Assembly (NCBI GenBank): GCA_022225965.2
Contig: JAKJXP020000140.1
Location: 1-64,000, forward strand
Direction: 5' to 3'
Source: Diatrype stigma
Taxonomy: Eukaryota; Ascomycota; Sordariomycetes; Xylariales; Diatrypaceae
Length of the DNA: 64,000 bases
The translations under genes were made by a program, and so were the position numbers. Position 1 is the first letter of the stretch. Every line of letters starts with the position of its first letter. Shown piece by piece: positions 35,272 to 45,778 of the stretch. The notes below the pieces were generated by a model. It made no database searches. It was not told the origin of the DNA and saw only the letters and a list, made by a program, of their open reading frames with translations.

Positions 35272-35990
35272 TCTGGCAAGGCCCTGGGTGGAGGCAGCAT
35301 TCTTAATTAGGGTGGCTGGTTACGTGCGGATGCTGCGGATTGTGACGAATGGGCCAAAGAAGCTGAGGACAATCGTTGGAGCTCCGAGGGTCTTAAGCCT
35401 TGGCTGAGATGCATGAGAACTCCCGCGATGGCATGCGGAAGTCATCAAACACGGTTTATCCACTCGATAACGTGAAACTATTCACCAATACTGTCGTGTA
35501 CAGACTTACCTTCTCCGATACCGTTGCTACCGGGGTGAAGCTGGCTGATGGTTGCAAACTTACTACGCGGAAGGAGCCCGCTAGTGCTTATCGTACCCCC
35601 CCCCCCCCCCCCAAGTCCTCAGTATCCAAGGCATCGGCCCATCTGCTACTTTACTAGACATGGAATTCCCATCCTCTACGAAACCCCGCATGTTGACCAG
35701 AATCTTTACGACCACTTTGCCATATACCTTGCCTTCCGCCTACGTGGCCCATCTCTCATGTATGCTCTCGGCACCGCCGCCTGGCAGGATACCGCTCTGT
35801 TCAAGGGCATTCCGTGGGACTGAGTCGTTAGTGAGCCACTTCCAACAGAAATCATCATGAAGTACAAATCCGAAGACGAGAAGCAGCAACGAAAGCTTCA
35901 CGGGGTACTTACTCTTTATGTTTTCCTGGCATGCCGAGCATCCCGATCGACGCTCCTCCTCCCCACTTCCCGCGGCTCGGTATCGCCCCC
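35270..35990 (+). pseudogene. Decayed GMC oxidoreductase fragment
   Basis: Recognisable GMC (glucose-methanol-choline) pieces occur in order. The first is GKALGGGSILN followed by an in-frame TAG at 35308-35310 and GGWLRADAADCDEWAK. Next come NTVVYRLTFSDTVATGVKLADG, RHGIPILYETPHVDQNLYDHFAIYL, and WQDTALFKGIPWD with TGA at 35821-35823, then VVSEPLP and a frame-shifted FPGMPSIPIDA. Large internal parts are deleted, and the FAD-binding N-terminus and the catalytic His C-terminus are missing. A 17-C run (35596-35612) sits at one break, just after AYRTP. Intact relatives are flavin alcohol oxidases or dehydrogenases, including PatE of the patulin pathway. Clearly non-functional as assembled. Confidence 0.8.
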
Positions 35991-36776
35991 TGAGATAGGA
36001 GTACCTTACGTAATCTGACCAACCACGAGGACCTCACTGCGGGAAATTTCGTCAGATATAACGAATGCGCCAGGTGCTCTCTACCAAGCTAAATCCACTC
36101 AGCCAATTCACACTTCCTACATATGTCTTATAATCACTTCGGATCAACGTAACTACGAACTTAGACCTGAGGTCCAGGATATGATCGTTCTGAGAATATA
36201 CGAATTACGGTACAAAACTTCATGAATCCACCGGTATTTAAGGAAGTGGCTGCCAAGTACTCGACCCATCCGATCATGACATTTGCTTAGGACATAAAGT
36301 GCGTAGAAGATTGCTGCGCTCCGTGCCGTTTATCAATTTGCAAAGTACCCCAGGTAATAGCACCCTTATATCCGTCAACTTACGCTTCAGCTTACCTACA
36401 TGACAATGTTTTACATTTCTGATACAAAGTATGAGTGACACTTTGTTGGGTTTTCTTCGCCACCTCTTTATGTTTGCTCACCTCCTCCTTCGGCTAGGCT
36501 ATCAGTTCCTTCCATGTTTATTTACATTATGGGCGCCGAAGTTATGTTTGCAACCCGTCAAAACCCCTCTTTCAGTATTTTGGGCTGAGCACGAGACAAA
36601 TAGCAGAACAGAGAGGCTTCGCTTCAACAATAGCAAGGAAAGTAAGACGTGAAAAGCCACCAACTCGTTCTTAAGCCATCCAGTGAGATGTAGATTAGAA
36701 AATAGCTCTTCGCTTAGTTACATTACGCTACTGACTATTCAACTTCTAGAAGTTCTAGACATAACACAGGGCGTTC
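35991..36776. other. Intergenic, no gene recognised
   Basis: Between the GMC remnant and the 3' end of the amidohydrolase. The plus-strand frame 36431-36652 has no features. Nothing else seen. Confidence 0.5.
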
Positions 36777-37845
36777 TCATGCCCCGAATCTTGGAAAGAG
36801 TTTCAACGCATTGCCCCTATCGATGGCGTGCTCGGTATCCGGGTCCAACGGGGCCTTATCCAAATCAGCCACGAACGCCGAGATCATGCCGGTCGGCGCG
36901 TACGGGTAGTCGCTCCCGTACAGGATGTGGTCGGGGTCCGTGAACTGGCGCAGCAGGGTGATGACCTCGGCCGTCGAAGATAGCGCCAGGTCGTAATAAA
37001 AGGATCTCACGTCGGCCAGGAAGTCCGTGGTCGACTTGGGGATGAGCTTGGTGTGGTCGAGGCCGTACGCGGCGCGCTTGGCGAGCCAGGGCAGCGTGCC
37101 TCCGGCGTGCGACAGGATGACCCGGCAGCGCGGGTGCGCCCGCAGCGTGTCCGACATGATCATGTCCATCGCCGCCCGCGTCGTCTCGTGTGGGTAGTCC
37201 ACGATGGGCTGGGGCAGGTGCGGGTTGATGGTGCCGCCGCCCGCCGAGTGCGTCGGGTGCACGAACACCACGGCCCCCTTCGCGTCCAGCAGGTCCCAGA
37301 CCGGCACGAACGAGGCGTCGCCCAGGTACTGGTTGCCCTCCCCGTACCGCGTCATCAGCGTCACGCCGTCGGCCTTGAGCTCGTCCAGCGCGTACGTGAT
37401 CTCGGCGAGCGCCGCGGTGATGTTGGTCGTCAGCGACGGCACCGCCGCGAAGAACCCGTACCGCGCCGGGTCCTGGTCGCGCAGCGAGGCCAGGTACTCG
37501 TTCGTCTGCCGGGCGAGCCGCACGGCGGCCTCGCCCTCGACCACGTCCGGGCCCGGCGCCGTGAGCGAGAAGATGCAAGTGCCGATCCCGTGCGCGGCGC
37601 TGAAGTCTTGGTCGGACTTCACGTCCCACGCGGGGATGTGCCAGCCGGACGGGTCGCCCCCGTTCTTTTCTAGAGCCTATGCCTCTCTTGTAAGCAAAGC
37701 CGTACATATACGTATCACATTATTTTTGGGGGGGGGGGTTCTTTTTTATTTTTATTTTGGGTGAGTAGCTGCGATGACTTACATCTCGAAAGAACGGCGG
37801 TACGACGTGATGATGGACGTCAATGCGACTCTTGTTATTTGCCAT
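36777..37845 (-). CDS. Amidohydrolase, 6-methylsalicylate decarboxylase-like (ACMSD superfamily)
   Basis: Proposed exons are 37845-37783 (MANNKSRIDVHHHVVPPFFRD) and 37676-36777, giving 320 aa. The intron (GTAAGT...CATAG) joins in phase 0 to ALEKNGGDPSGWHIPAW, a hallmark of the fungal 6-MSA decarboxylase group (PatG/YanB type) within amidohydrolase family 2. Metal and catalytic residues visible are His11-His13, His161 in FVHPTH, His211 in SHAGG and Asp277 in YGSDYPY. The members studied decarboxylate 6-methylsalicylate to m-cresol, or related aromatic acids, using a divalent metal. No 6-MSA synthase lies in the window, so the substrate is inferred. The intron holds an 11-G run. No lesion seen; coding GC is very high, unlike the decayed neighbours. 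Confidence 0.8.
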
Positions 37846-38626
37846 GGTGCCGTCGTAGAATTAAGCAAGTCTCGTCGTCAATAATGAGGAGCGAGGGTCG
37901 AAACATGCTTCCCATCACGTTGTTTTATAATCTTGGCACAGATTAGGCTAGTTAATATAGGATCATTACATCGTGGGGAGATCAATCTGCCGGGGATGGC
38001 ACTAATTGAAGTGCGTATGATGCTGCATCATACTGGGTCTCTCACGGGCCCTCGCCTTCAATCAGTAGGCGAACGGAAACCCGACTGGCCGACATATGGG
38101 GGCATGTCGGCGTCTGGGAACCATTAGCGTAGATTCTTCTATCCTGTTTCTAGAATTATCGGTGCGCGATCCTCCGCTAGAAGCCATCACGGGAATCGCG
38201 TGTTCGTCCGCGGCGCATCCTCACGGCGTATCCGCACAAGTGATCGCCGTCAGGATCTTGATCCCAGGCCAGGATCGGACATAGAATAATGCAGATCACT
38301 AGCCACCCCCCTTTCCGACCGGCCGGTTCGATATCATACTCTCAAACACCCATGTTGCAACTTCAAAAACAGGGTTGCCAATCTTGACTTGGACACTTAC
38401 CTATACCATACGGCTTTTAGTGCCAATAAAGTCTCCAAGCTCGGAGGTTGAGTGAAATGTTAGGCGTGCCGTGTATTCCCGCATAAATATGACTAGATAA
38501 GTGACTACTCAATTCATAGATTCATTCGAAGGGGCAAGAGGGTATCCATTATCATTAATTAACTGAATGATTTAGCAATGTATATGCTCATCACCCTGAA
38601 AGTGCAATCTTTTCTGCGGTGGTCTG
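37846..38626. other. Intergenic, amidohydrolase promoter side
   Basis: No gene or structured element recognised; short frames only. Confidence 0.5.
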
Positions 38627-40600
38627 TCATGTCCCTGCTCCCTCCTGGGTCCGCGAGGCTTCTCTTTGTCCTGTGTTAGGCTGCGAAGCCTCCGCCGTCA
38701 CCGCGACAACCTGCGAGTCCTTCGCTCTCCGTTCATCTATCTCTGTAGCTTCTGCTCTGTCCGCATCAGCCTGTGAAACTGCTCGTGTTGTACCAGCCCC
38801 TGAACCTTCTGCTTGCTCTGCAGTTGTCTGTGTCACTTCATTTCTCTCGTGGACCGGCACATTCCCTTCCCTTTCACCCTCCATGCTAGCCTGTGGCACG
38901 TCCGTTCCCCCCACACTAACAGTCATCGGAGGTCGGGGCGGTAGTAGCGGTGGAAGTTGTTCGGCCTCACCCGATGCTGCCGGGCCCTTCTCCTTATCCT
39001 CGGCGGCGGCCATTCTGGCCATCTGCCTGCGGCGCGCACAAGCCAGCGCTCCAAAAATGATCCCCAGAGTCACAAGGGTCCCCGCCACGATGCAGCCAAC
39101 TACGACGCCGATGAGTACGCCTCCCGACAGACCTGGATCGTAGTCGTCATCATGAGAGCTACCGCGATTCGTGGAGCCGTCGTCGGAGCAGCCGTTGCAC
39201 GCGGTCGCGAGCGTGGACTCGGGGATCTCGGCGGCATAGCTGGGGAAGGGCACAATGTCGTCCCCCTCTCCCTCTGCTCTTCCGGAGTTGACGCTAGCGA
39301 ACCCCATCTCCTGGCTCGCGAGGTCGAAGACGGTATACGTACGCTTCAGCATGGGCGCGCCCAGGGTGAAGTCCAGGTCGTAGGAATACCACTCGGAGGA
39401 TGCTTCCGAAGAATCCGTGCCGTTCTGCACGCCGAACCGGCACCGCTTCGCGTCCGTATCGGGATCGCTGCTCACCCAGTCGGAGTCCAGGACGAGATCG
39501 CTGACCGGAATGTTGATGACGGGCCCGTCGGCGCCGTACAGCTGCAGCGCCAGGCGGGCCGTAATGTTCGAGGCCGCATCGCAGAAGGCCAAGGCCATCC
39601 CGAAGTCGCTGTCGTAGGCCGCACCGGCTAGGTCCCATATCGGCTGTGCGAGGAAGAATGGAAGGATGGATACTGAGAAGGTCGGATTGATGGCCACGAC
39701 GACGTCCTGTAGGGCGGTCTGGTTCGCGATGAGTGGTTGCTGCAAGGCGCCCGCCGCGGAACGGCTGTAGTTCAGCGAGGCAAGCGGGAGGTTCCAGCCC
39801 GAGTAGTCGTAGTAGTAGTTGGACCCGTAGTAGCCGCTCATGGTAGGGATTCGTATGAGTGGGGGCTCGAACGCGGCGCGGTCGACGGCCCCAAAGAGCA
39901 CGTGCCCGGAGCCCGCAGATGCGTCGTCCAGCCACAGGCTGTAGGCGGTCGAGTTGACGAGGCCCGAGGCCAGCAGGTGGTCCGGCACATTGGGCACGTC
40001 GCCCGCGTAGCTGCTGCTGCTGCTGCTGCTACTACTGCTTTCGTTGAAGCCGAGAGCCAGCACGCCGCCCATCTGCGTGCTCGCCGACGTGACGAGCCCC
40101 ATGGTGACATTGGAAAGCGGCCCACCACCCAGCCACAGCGTCTCGCGCACGCGGTCGCCGTACGCGAAGGACCCGTCGTCCCCGTACGCCGAGAAGGTGT
40201 CGTTCTCGACCGACTCGAACGTCGACGAGTTGCCGGGCGCGAAGGCGCCGTAGCCGTAGTAGTCGTAGCCGTCGTAGTAGTCGTCGTATTTCATGACCCA
40301 GGACTCGCTCGCCGCGGGCGCCAGCGACAGCGTGAGGTTCTGCGGCGGGGTGCCGACGGACGCGTTGACTACGTAGGTCCAGTCCTCCGCAAGAAATAGC
40401 TTGACGGAGAGAGCGCGGCGGCGGTCATTGGTGTTGATGTTGGTGTTGCCATCGTCCTTGGTTCTAGCAGATCGGACGGAGGTGGTGGCGCCATTGGTGT
40501 TATCATGTTGTCTTGGTTGGCGCGAGAACGGAAAGCGGATTTGGGCCGAGACGGTGGCGGCGGCAGAAACAAGCGCTGCCGCGAGAAGAGCGGACCTCAT
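38627..40600 (-). CDS. Membrane-anchored aspartic-protease-like protein lacking catalytic Asp
   Basis: A single 657-codon frame. Residues 1-20 form a signal peptide (MRSALLAAALVSAAATVSA). Residues about 65-455 follow the peptidase A1 fold: NASVGTPPQNLTLSL opening, a flap region, GGVLALGF, HVLFGAVDRAAF, and the late FDLASQEMGFA. However, the first active-site motif DTGS is replaced by APAAS (SLAPAASESWV), and the second D-S/T-G-T by INPTFSVSIL. Both catalytic aspartates are therefore absent and no protease activity is expected. Other features are a Tyr/Asp-rich loop (YDDYYDGYDYYGYG), poly-Ser, many N-glycosylation sites (NxS/T), one TM segment (about 494-518) with an RRR stop-transfer, and a 140-residue Pro/Glu/Ala-rich cytosolic tail. 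It could be a cell-surface binding or sensor protein. That function is inference. Confidence 0.88.
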   Translation of the reverse strand: MRSALLAAALVSAAATVSAQIRFPFSRQPRQHDNTNGATTSVRSARTKDDGNTNINTNDRRRALSVKLFLAEDWTYVVNASVGTPPQNLTLSLAPAASESWVMKYDDYYDGYDYYGYGAFAPGNSSTFESVENDTFSAYGDDGSFAYGDRVRETLWLGGGPLSNVTMGLVTSASTQMGGVLALGFNESSSSSSSSSSYAGDVPNVPDHLLASGLVNSTAYSLWLDDASAGSGHVLFGAVDRAAFEPPLIRIPTMSGYYGSNYYYDYSGWNLPLASLNYSRSAAGALQQPLIANQTALQDVVVAINPTFSVSILPFFLAQPIWDLAGAAYDSDFGMALAFCDAASNITARLALQLYGADGPVINIPVSDLVLDSDWVSSDPDTDAKRCRFGVQNGTDSSEASSEWYSYDLDFTLGAPMLKRTYTVFDLASQEMGFASVNSGRAEGEGDDIVPFPSYAAEIPESTLATACNGCSDDGSTNRGSSHDDDYDPGLSGGVLIGVVVGCIVAGTLVTLGIIFGALACARRRQMARMAAAEDKEKGPAASGEAEQLPPLLPPRPPMTVSVGGTDVPQASMEGEREGNVPVHERNEVTQTTAEQAEGSGAGTTRAVSQADADRAEATEIDERRAKDSQVVAVTAEASQPNTGQREASRTQEGAGT

Positions 40601-41343
40601 CGGAACTATGAACTTTGAAGCGAGTGACTGCGACTGCTATAGTCGCCTTGAAGCGAATGGCAATTAGGACGATAAAGACATTAAGCATTAAGAGCTATGA
40701 AGCAAAACTGAGGCAGGCATGAGAAGGTAAGAAAGATCGTGAACTTTGAAGAAAAACTTATATTGGAGTCAGGGGAGGCAACTGTCACGATTTCATGCTA
40801 GGAGTCGGTGCCTGGCCTAGAAGCTTGGCAAAAAGATTTGACGGTAGCTACATTGAGACATGTCCGATGAGGATTTTGATTAGACACAGTGATAATACCA
40901 ATGCAGTAACTTGGTAGTAGTTATACGACGTGATTAGAGTTCACGAGAGATAGATAAAGCGTGTATCGTCGTAAGTACATGAGCAGGTTGCCCTATGTTG
41001 TCCCGATTCGCATGATATAGTCCATCAATAGCACCTGGAGCTTAGGGCCCCTTTTCCAATCAGGGGATTGCTGCCAAGCGATTTTGGGAGCCCCGTTCAT
41101 TGCAATCTAGGCCACCACCCACCCACCAAATTTAAAGAGACTTTGGTTTCACGGAGATACAGTATTTGGTATATGTTGTTGATGAATGATACGTACCTAC
41201 TATAATACCAGTGTTACGACATCTCTCTTCATCCCAAACTCGGCGGGTTTCCTTCCTGAACTCGCCGCCGTTTGAAACTCATCCCTATCCTTACTAGAGA
41301 GCTGGTCGGGTGCGAGGATATCTGTCTACATCGCATCTCCCGT
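40601..41343. other. Intergenic between aspartic-protease-like gene and GH43
   Basis: Promoter of the aspartic-protease-like gene at the left and GH43 3' flank at the right. No other feature seen. Confidence 0.5.
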
Positions 41344-43707
41344 CTAAGATTCGAAAATCTTGATCTCGGAGAAATCAGCGGGATCAAGGACCGGCTCCCC
41401 ATTCCCGAAGGAATAAATCCCAAACATGGCGCCGCAGAATGCGCCGCCCACCGGAGGCATGACGGTCAGAGCTTGCGCCGCGACGTCAAAGCTATGGTCC
41501 TCGCCGCCGCCGCCGGCGCCTAAAGCCAACTTGAGCGTATAGGTTGATGGGGACGCCTCGATACTTAGGGACGTTATCGTGTCCGCGAATCGCAAGCCTT
41601 GAGAGCTGTGGCTTGAAGTCTATTACAGCATCATGAGTACCAATACTCAAGAGACTACCAATGACTGACCGAGATATAAGCGAATGCTTACGTTGAACTC
41701 GCCAGCCTTGCCCGCTGGCCCCCGGAAGATAACCGTCTTGACACACTCGCCGCTATCGCTCACAGCTAGTCGGACGCCGATAGAAGCGAACGAGTACTGG
41801 CTCCACCACAGCACGACGCCGGCCTCGTATCCAAGCTGCCTTGGATCGAACTGCATCTTTGCGCTGAATGTCTCGCGGTACGACGACTGCTTCCTCAAGA
41901 GCATGGCCGGTGCCTCTGGGCTCGCGAGGCCGTAGCAATTGCCGTATATACGGAGGTGGCCTGGGCGCTCCGTCAGGGTGTAACACTTCTTCATCGGAGT
42001 ATCTGTAAGAGGAAACATCCCATGTCAGGTGGCTTTTTTCGATCGAGGAAGTTGGCAGAACGGGAAACTGGGCAGCAGACTCTTGTGATACCACCCCAGT
42101 TCTAACTCCTTTTCACCGTCAAGAGCGGCCTGCCACTTCACATCTCCAGGTCTTTGCTCTTGTGCCAGGAGTTGCTTCACGGCGTCTCGGCCTCGGGTCC
42201 GCAGTCTGATGTTCTTCCCGTCGTTGAAGACAGGCCAGTCGTCCACCCAGTCTACTTTGACGAGGAACGTCTCGCGTCCTGTTCCATCGTCCTAGTTGGT
42301 AAGCCTTCCCATGGACCCGAACAGAGTTATAAACACGCCAGGCGCGGCGGACGAACCGAGTTGGGGCTCCAAGTACTCCCCGTCTACCTTTACCGGCCGC
42401 ACGCCGAGGAACACCGCCCACCATCTGCCTTGGCCGTCCGCAAATACATCCGCGTGTCCCGTGCGCTGAACTTCCTCGTCGGGTCCGTTGAACCATAACG
42501 GCCGTCCCTGGGCCTGCCACTGGTCACGAATTTGGGTTAATAGCAATTACTCACCCATCGCGAATAACGCACTATTTTCTCCCAAATAGCACAGAGCAAA
42601 CATGTGAGTGCTCAAACATGTGAGTGCTCAAACATGTGAGTGCTCGCCGGGAGAGGCAATGTGGAATTTCACTTACCGGCCCGTACGGTCCCTCTGTGCT
42701 CCGAAACACCCACTCCTGATGTCCGGCCTCGGTGCCGCCCTCGGCCGTGAATAGGTAGTAGTACCTGCCACGGCGCAGGATGTGGGAGCCCTCGGCGATG
42801 CCGTAGGGCGAGGCGCGGATGGCGCGGGGCGGCGTCAGGGTGCGGCCTGTCGCGAGGTCGATCTCCGAGACATGGATGGCGAAGTCCTTCAGCTTAGATC
42901 CGGGTGGGCGCACCGCGAGGCGCATCGTCGTGCTCAGGTAAACCTTCCCGTCCTTGTCGTCATCCCAGAAGAGCTAAACGTGTGGGTAGGGTGGTGTAAG
43001 TGAATTAATATACCAACTTTTTACCGCGCTGATCTACAAAGATAGGGGGGGTGTGCGGGGAGGTAAGTCAGACAAATAAGACAAACGTACGTCTTGGTCG
43101 AAGCCTGGATTGTCGAAGTATACCGGGTCGGACCAGGCGCTCTGGTCCCATATATTGTCCGTGTAGACGTAAAAGCCGCGCGGGAAGATGCGTTCCTTGA
43201 AATTCCCGCCAAACAGTCAGTCAACCAACAAATGCATATATATATCACAGAGCGTGCCGCCCCGCCGATGCTACTCCCCGCCCCTAATCGGAGCTTTTCA
43301 CGTAGAAAGACACACTTATATGAAACCAATCCACGTACATCTGTAGCCGGACGGTACCTCTGGAAGAGCCCGTTGGCGAGGTACCAGCGCCTCTCCCGGG
43401 GCCGGTACCGCAGGGTGCTGGCCCAGCTGCCGGCGCCGGGCTCCGGGGTGCGCAGCTCGATCTGGCTCCGGCGCGTGAGGGCGTGGCCGATGAGCCGCCA
43501 GTTGACCAGGTCCGTGGATGTGTAGATGGCGCAGCCCGGGAAGTACTCGAAGGTCGAGGTGCTGAGGAAGTACGTTGTCGGCGCGGTCTCGGTCGCCGGC
43601 ACCACGCATACCGTCGGGTCCGGGTTGAAGCCCCGGATCACGGGATTCTCGAAGGTGAAGGTGGCGGTTGCATCTCCTTTTTCTATTTCTTCCCCTTCGA
43701 CGGCCAT
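41344..43707 (-). CDS. Glycoside hydrolase family 43 (beta-xylosidase/alpha-arabinofuranosidase type)
   Basis: Seven proposed exons: 43707-43339, 43195-43091, 42973-42677, 42519-42357, 42278-42081, 42002-41692 and 41619-41344, giving 572 aa; every junction keeps frame. The five-blade propeller triad is visible: general base Asp30 in GFNPDPTV, the pKa-modulating Asp in NPGFDQD (about 155-158) and acid Glu219 in IAEGSHI. The C-terminal half has the second beta-sandwich domain of fungal GH43 enzymes (CYTLTERPGHLRIYGNCY, YEAGVVLWWSQYSFASIGVRL). There is no signal peptide (MAVEGEEIEKGD), so it should cleave xylo- or arabino-oligosaccharides inside the cell. The exact specificity is not readable. 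The exon-poor GC-rich 5' half contrasts with a finely split 3' half. Intron 3 contains three 16-bp repeats, and intron 4 uses a GTTCGT donor. Confidence 0.88.
42598..42645. repeat. Three tandem 16-bp repeats in GH43 intron 3
   Basis: Three identical copies of AAACATGTGAGTGCTC, lying wholly inside the 157-nt third intron. It is a recent tandem duplication by appearance. Confidence 0.95.
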
Positions 43708-44495
43708 GGTCGGAGGTGGTGCCTCACGCTGGAGGGCGCGAAGGGATATTTATTTAAAGGATGGAATGATGGATGGATAGGATGATGACGAACTTCAACA
43801 GAAGTATTATCGCCTAAAAATGAAAAATACACATATCACCACTACATGGAAACTACCGGTTCTCTCTGCATACCAAACAGACAGGAGCTGAGAACGTGTT
43901 ATACCGGCATTGTGGAGACCGCGGCTGAGTCCTGAGGAGCTCGTCAACTTAAGCGCCTCCGGAGTATAATTTCCCATCAATCACCAACTAGCAGTACAGC
44001 CTGGCTAGGAGGTGGTAGGCTCCACCAACTTGATGGTATCAATGTCAGGTTGCTTGAAATAATCGGCATTACTGTCTCGAATCGTGCTATTTGAGATCAT
44101 CATGTTTCGTCTTCCGGGGTCGTCTCTGTCCGGTCATTGGATTTTCTATTCTAGAGTTGTAAACCACAACCCCTTGAACAAGGGGCATTTCACCAATCTC
44201 TATCCCGGCCTATCCCAGCTTAGTAATTCTTGACTCCTACCGAATCTTCGACGGCAGCCTCACAGGCGATAGAGGTCAGAAACCTATCGGTTACCATTAT
44301 ATGAGCCGGTGTCTGGAGAGCAGAACACTTACTGACATGGTACCACGACTATTACTACCCATCCTCGCTCACGCGATGCCCTTGCCTGTTCCCTCATAGA
44401 TCCAAAGCCACCGTGAACTCCCAGAGCTATAGCAGCATTTAGAGACCGCAATAAGCCGGCTCTTTACTGCATACACCGATAACAATTTGTAACTA
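43708..44495. other. Intergenic, GH43 promoter and NAA38 3' flank
   Basis: No gene or repeat recognised. Confidence 0.5.
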
Positions 44496-44956
44496 TTATC
44501 CGGAGAAGAAATCCCGGCGTCCAAAAGGCGATCGAGTCTTCATCTGGCTCACGAACTCCTCGGCCTCCATCTTGACGATGTACTCTCCTGGAATGACGAT
44601 AAGGCCCAGGTATCTCGAGGTCATGTCGGCCGATACCATCTCAGACCCGGGATCCGCGGTGGCCGCCAACTCGGCGAGCTTCTGCCTGGATGGTTGCCGG
44701 TACTCGTGGGTCAGCGAGAGGATGACATTACTGTTCTGCATGTATGACCTCCGGGTTAGCAGGTTGAGAACATCACATAGTAATAGTGCATGGTCGGGAT
44801 ACGTGGGATAGTAAACTAAGAAAGTGGTCTAACCGGGTCGGTGCACTTGAACGTTCCTACGAACATGCGGGAGTCCGTGGTATGAACTCGTAGTGTTTTG
44901 TTGATCAGGCTCTTGAGGAACGACTCTGCCCCCGCTTTCTCTTGGGCGGGATCCAT
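44496..44956 (-). CDS. NAA38: LSM-domain NatC auxiliary subunit Naa38 (Mak31)
   Basis: Proposed exons are 44956-44834 and 44735-44496, giving 120 aa. The Sm1 motif reads FLKSLINKTLRVHTTDSRMFVGTFKCTDPNSNVILSL across the intron, the characteristic form of Naa38/LSMD1. The Sm2-like part is RYLGLIVIPGEYIVKMEAEE. Naa38 is the small LSM-fold subunit of the NatC N-terminal acetyltransferase, with Naa30 and Naa35, and acts on ribosomes in the cytoplasm. The ~40-residue stretch between the Sm motifs (PSRQKLAELAATADPGSEMV) is longer than in canonical Sm proteins, as usual for this subunit. It is divergent to RAD2 with 822 bp between starts. Confidence 0.85.
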
Positions 44957-45778
44957 GCTTTAGGAAAGATACGGATATGGATATTTCGAGTCACATCACA
45001 TTGATTGTATGTTCCGTGGTGAGGAAGGCTGAACATCGAAGCTCATAGATCAACGGAAGCAGGTGTGTATAGTATGCATTGTGTCGGGTGTGTGCTGGTT
45101 GACGATTCCCGAGTCTATCCAAGGCTATCATTATAGGTATTATAGGACGTCCAGTGTTTGCTGGTTGATTGGTATAGCTTTAGCTGGTTGGCGGGGTTTA
45201 TCGATAGGTGGGTGACGGTGACATTGTACATACATACACCCAAACCAGCACGACCGGGAAGCAGCTGCAACCACTAATTGTTGCCCCCTGTCACGCGACT
45301 TCGCGCGTCGGCCACTGCTTACGGGTTACCTTAGCGCTTAGTTAGTTACCTAGGCAGCTAGGCAGGCACTGTAGCTCTAGCGTCGAGTCATCGTCATCGT
45401 CATGAATGCGTACAAGCAGGCAGGCAATAGCAGCCCGGAGGCATGGCATGTACATTCTTCGAAGTCTAGGCAGAACCCCCCCCCCCCCCCCCAAACTTTA
45501 CCTCTTGCGCTTCTAATCCCCCCCAGCAAGGGAGACCGAACATCTCGTGCTCCCAGGTATCTTGGACCTCGAACCCAGACAAGACACGCCTTTGTCCCTT
45601 AGCCCTTCAGAATTCGAGCCTCATTCACCTAGGCTCATCTCCACGACCATGATCGACGAACACCATCTTCCTTTTCCTTGAGCGCTTCAGAGCGAACCAT
45701 ATCTAAGCCACCGATCCGCCCACACGCACATGAGCTCTTCCCACGGCGCGCCTCGTTATCGTCATTGTCACTGTCATC
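44957..45778. other. Divergent promoter region of NAA38 and RAD2
   Basis: It contains a run of 17 C at 45476-45492 and TACCTA motifs near 45340-45360. No separate gene seen. Confidence 0.5.
45476..45492. repeat. Poly-C run (17 C) upstream of RAD2
   Basis: A homopolymer of 17 C in the RAD2 5' region, the same length as the run in the GMC remnant. Confidence 0.9.
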
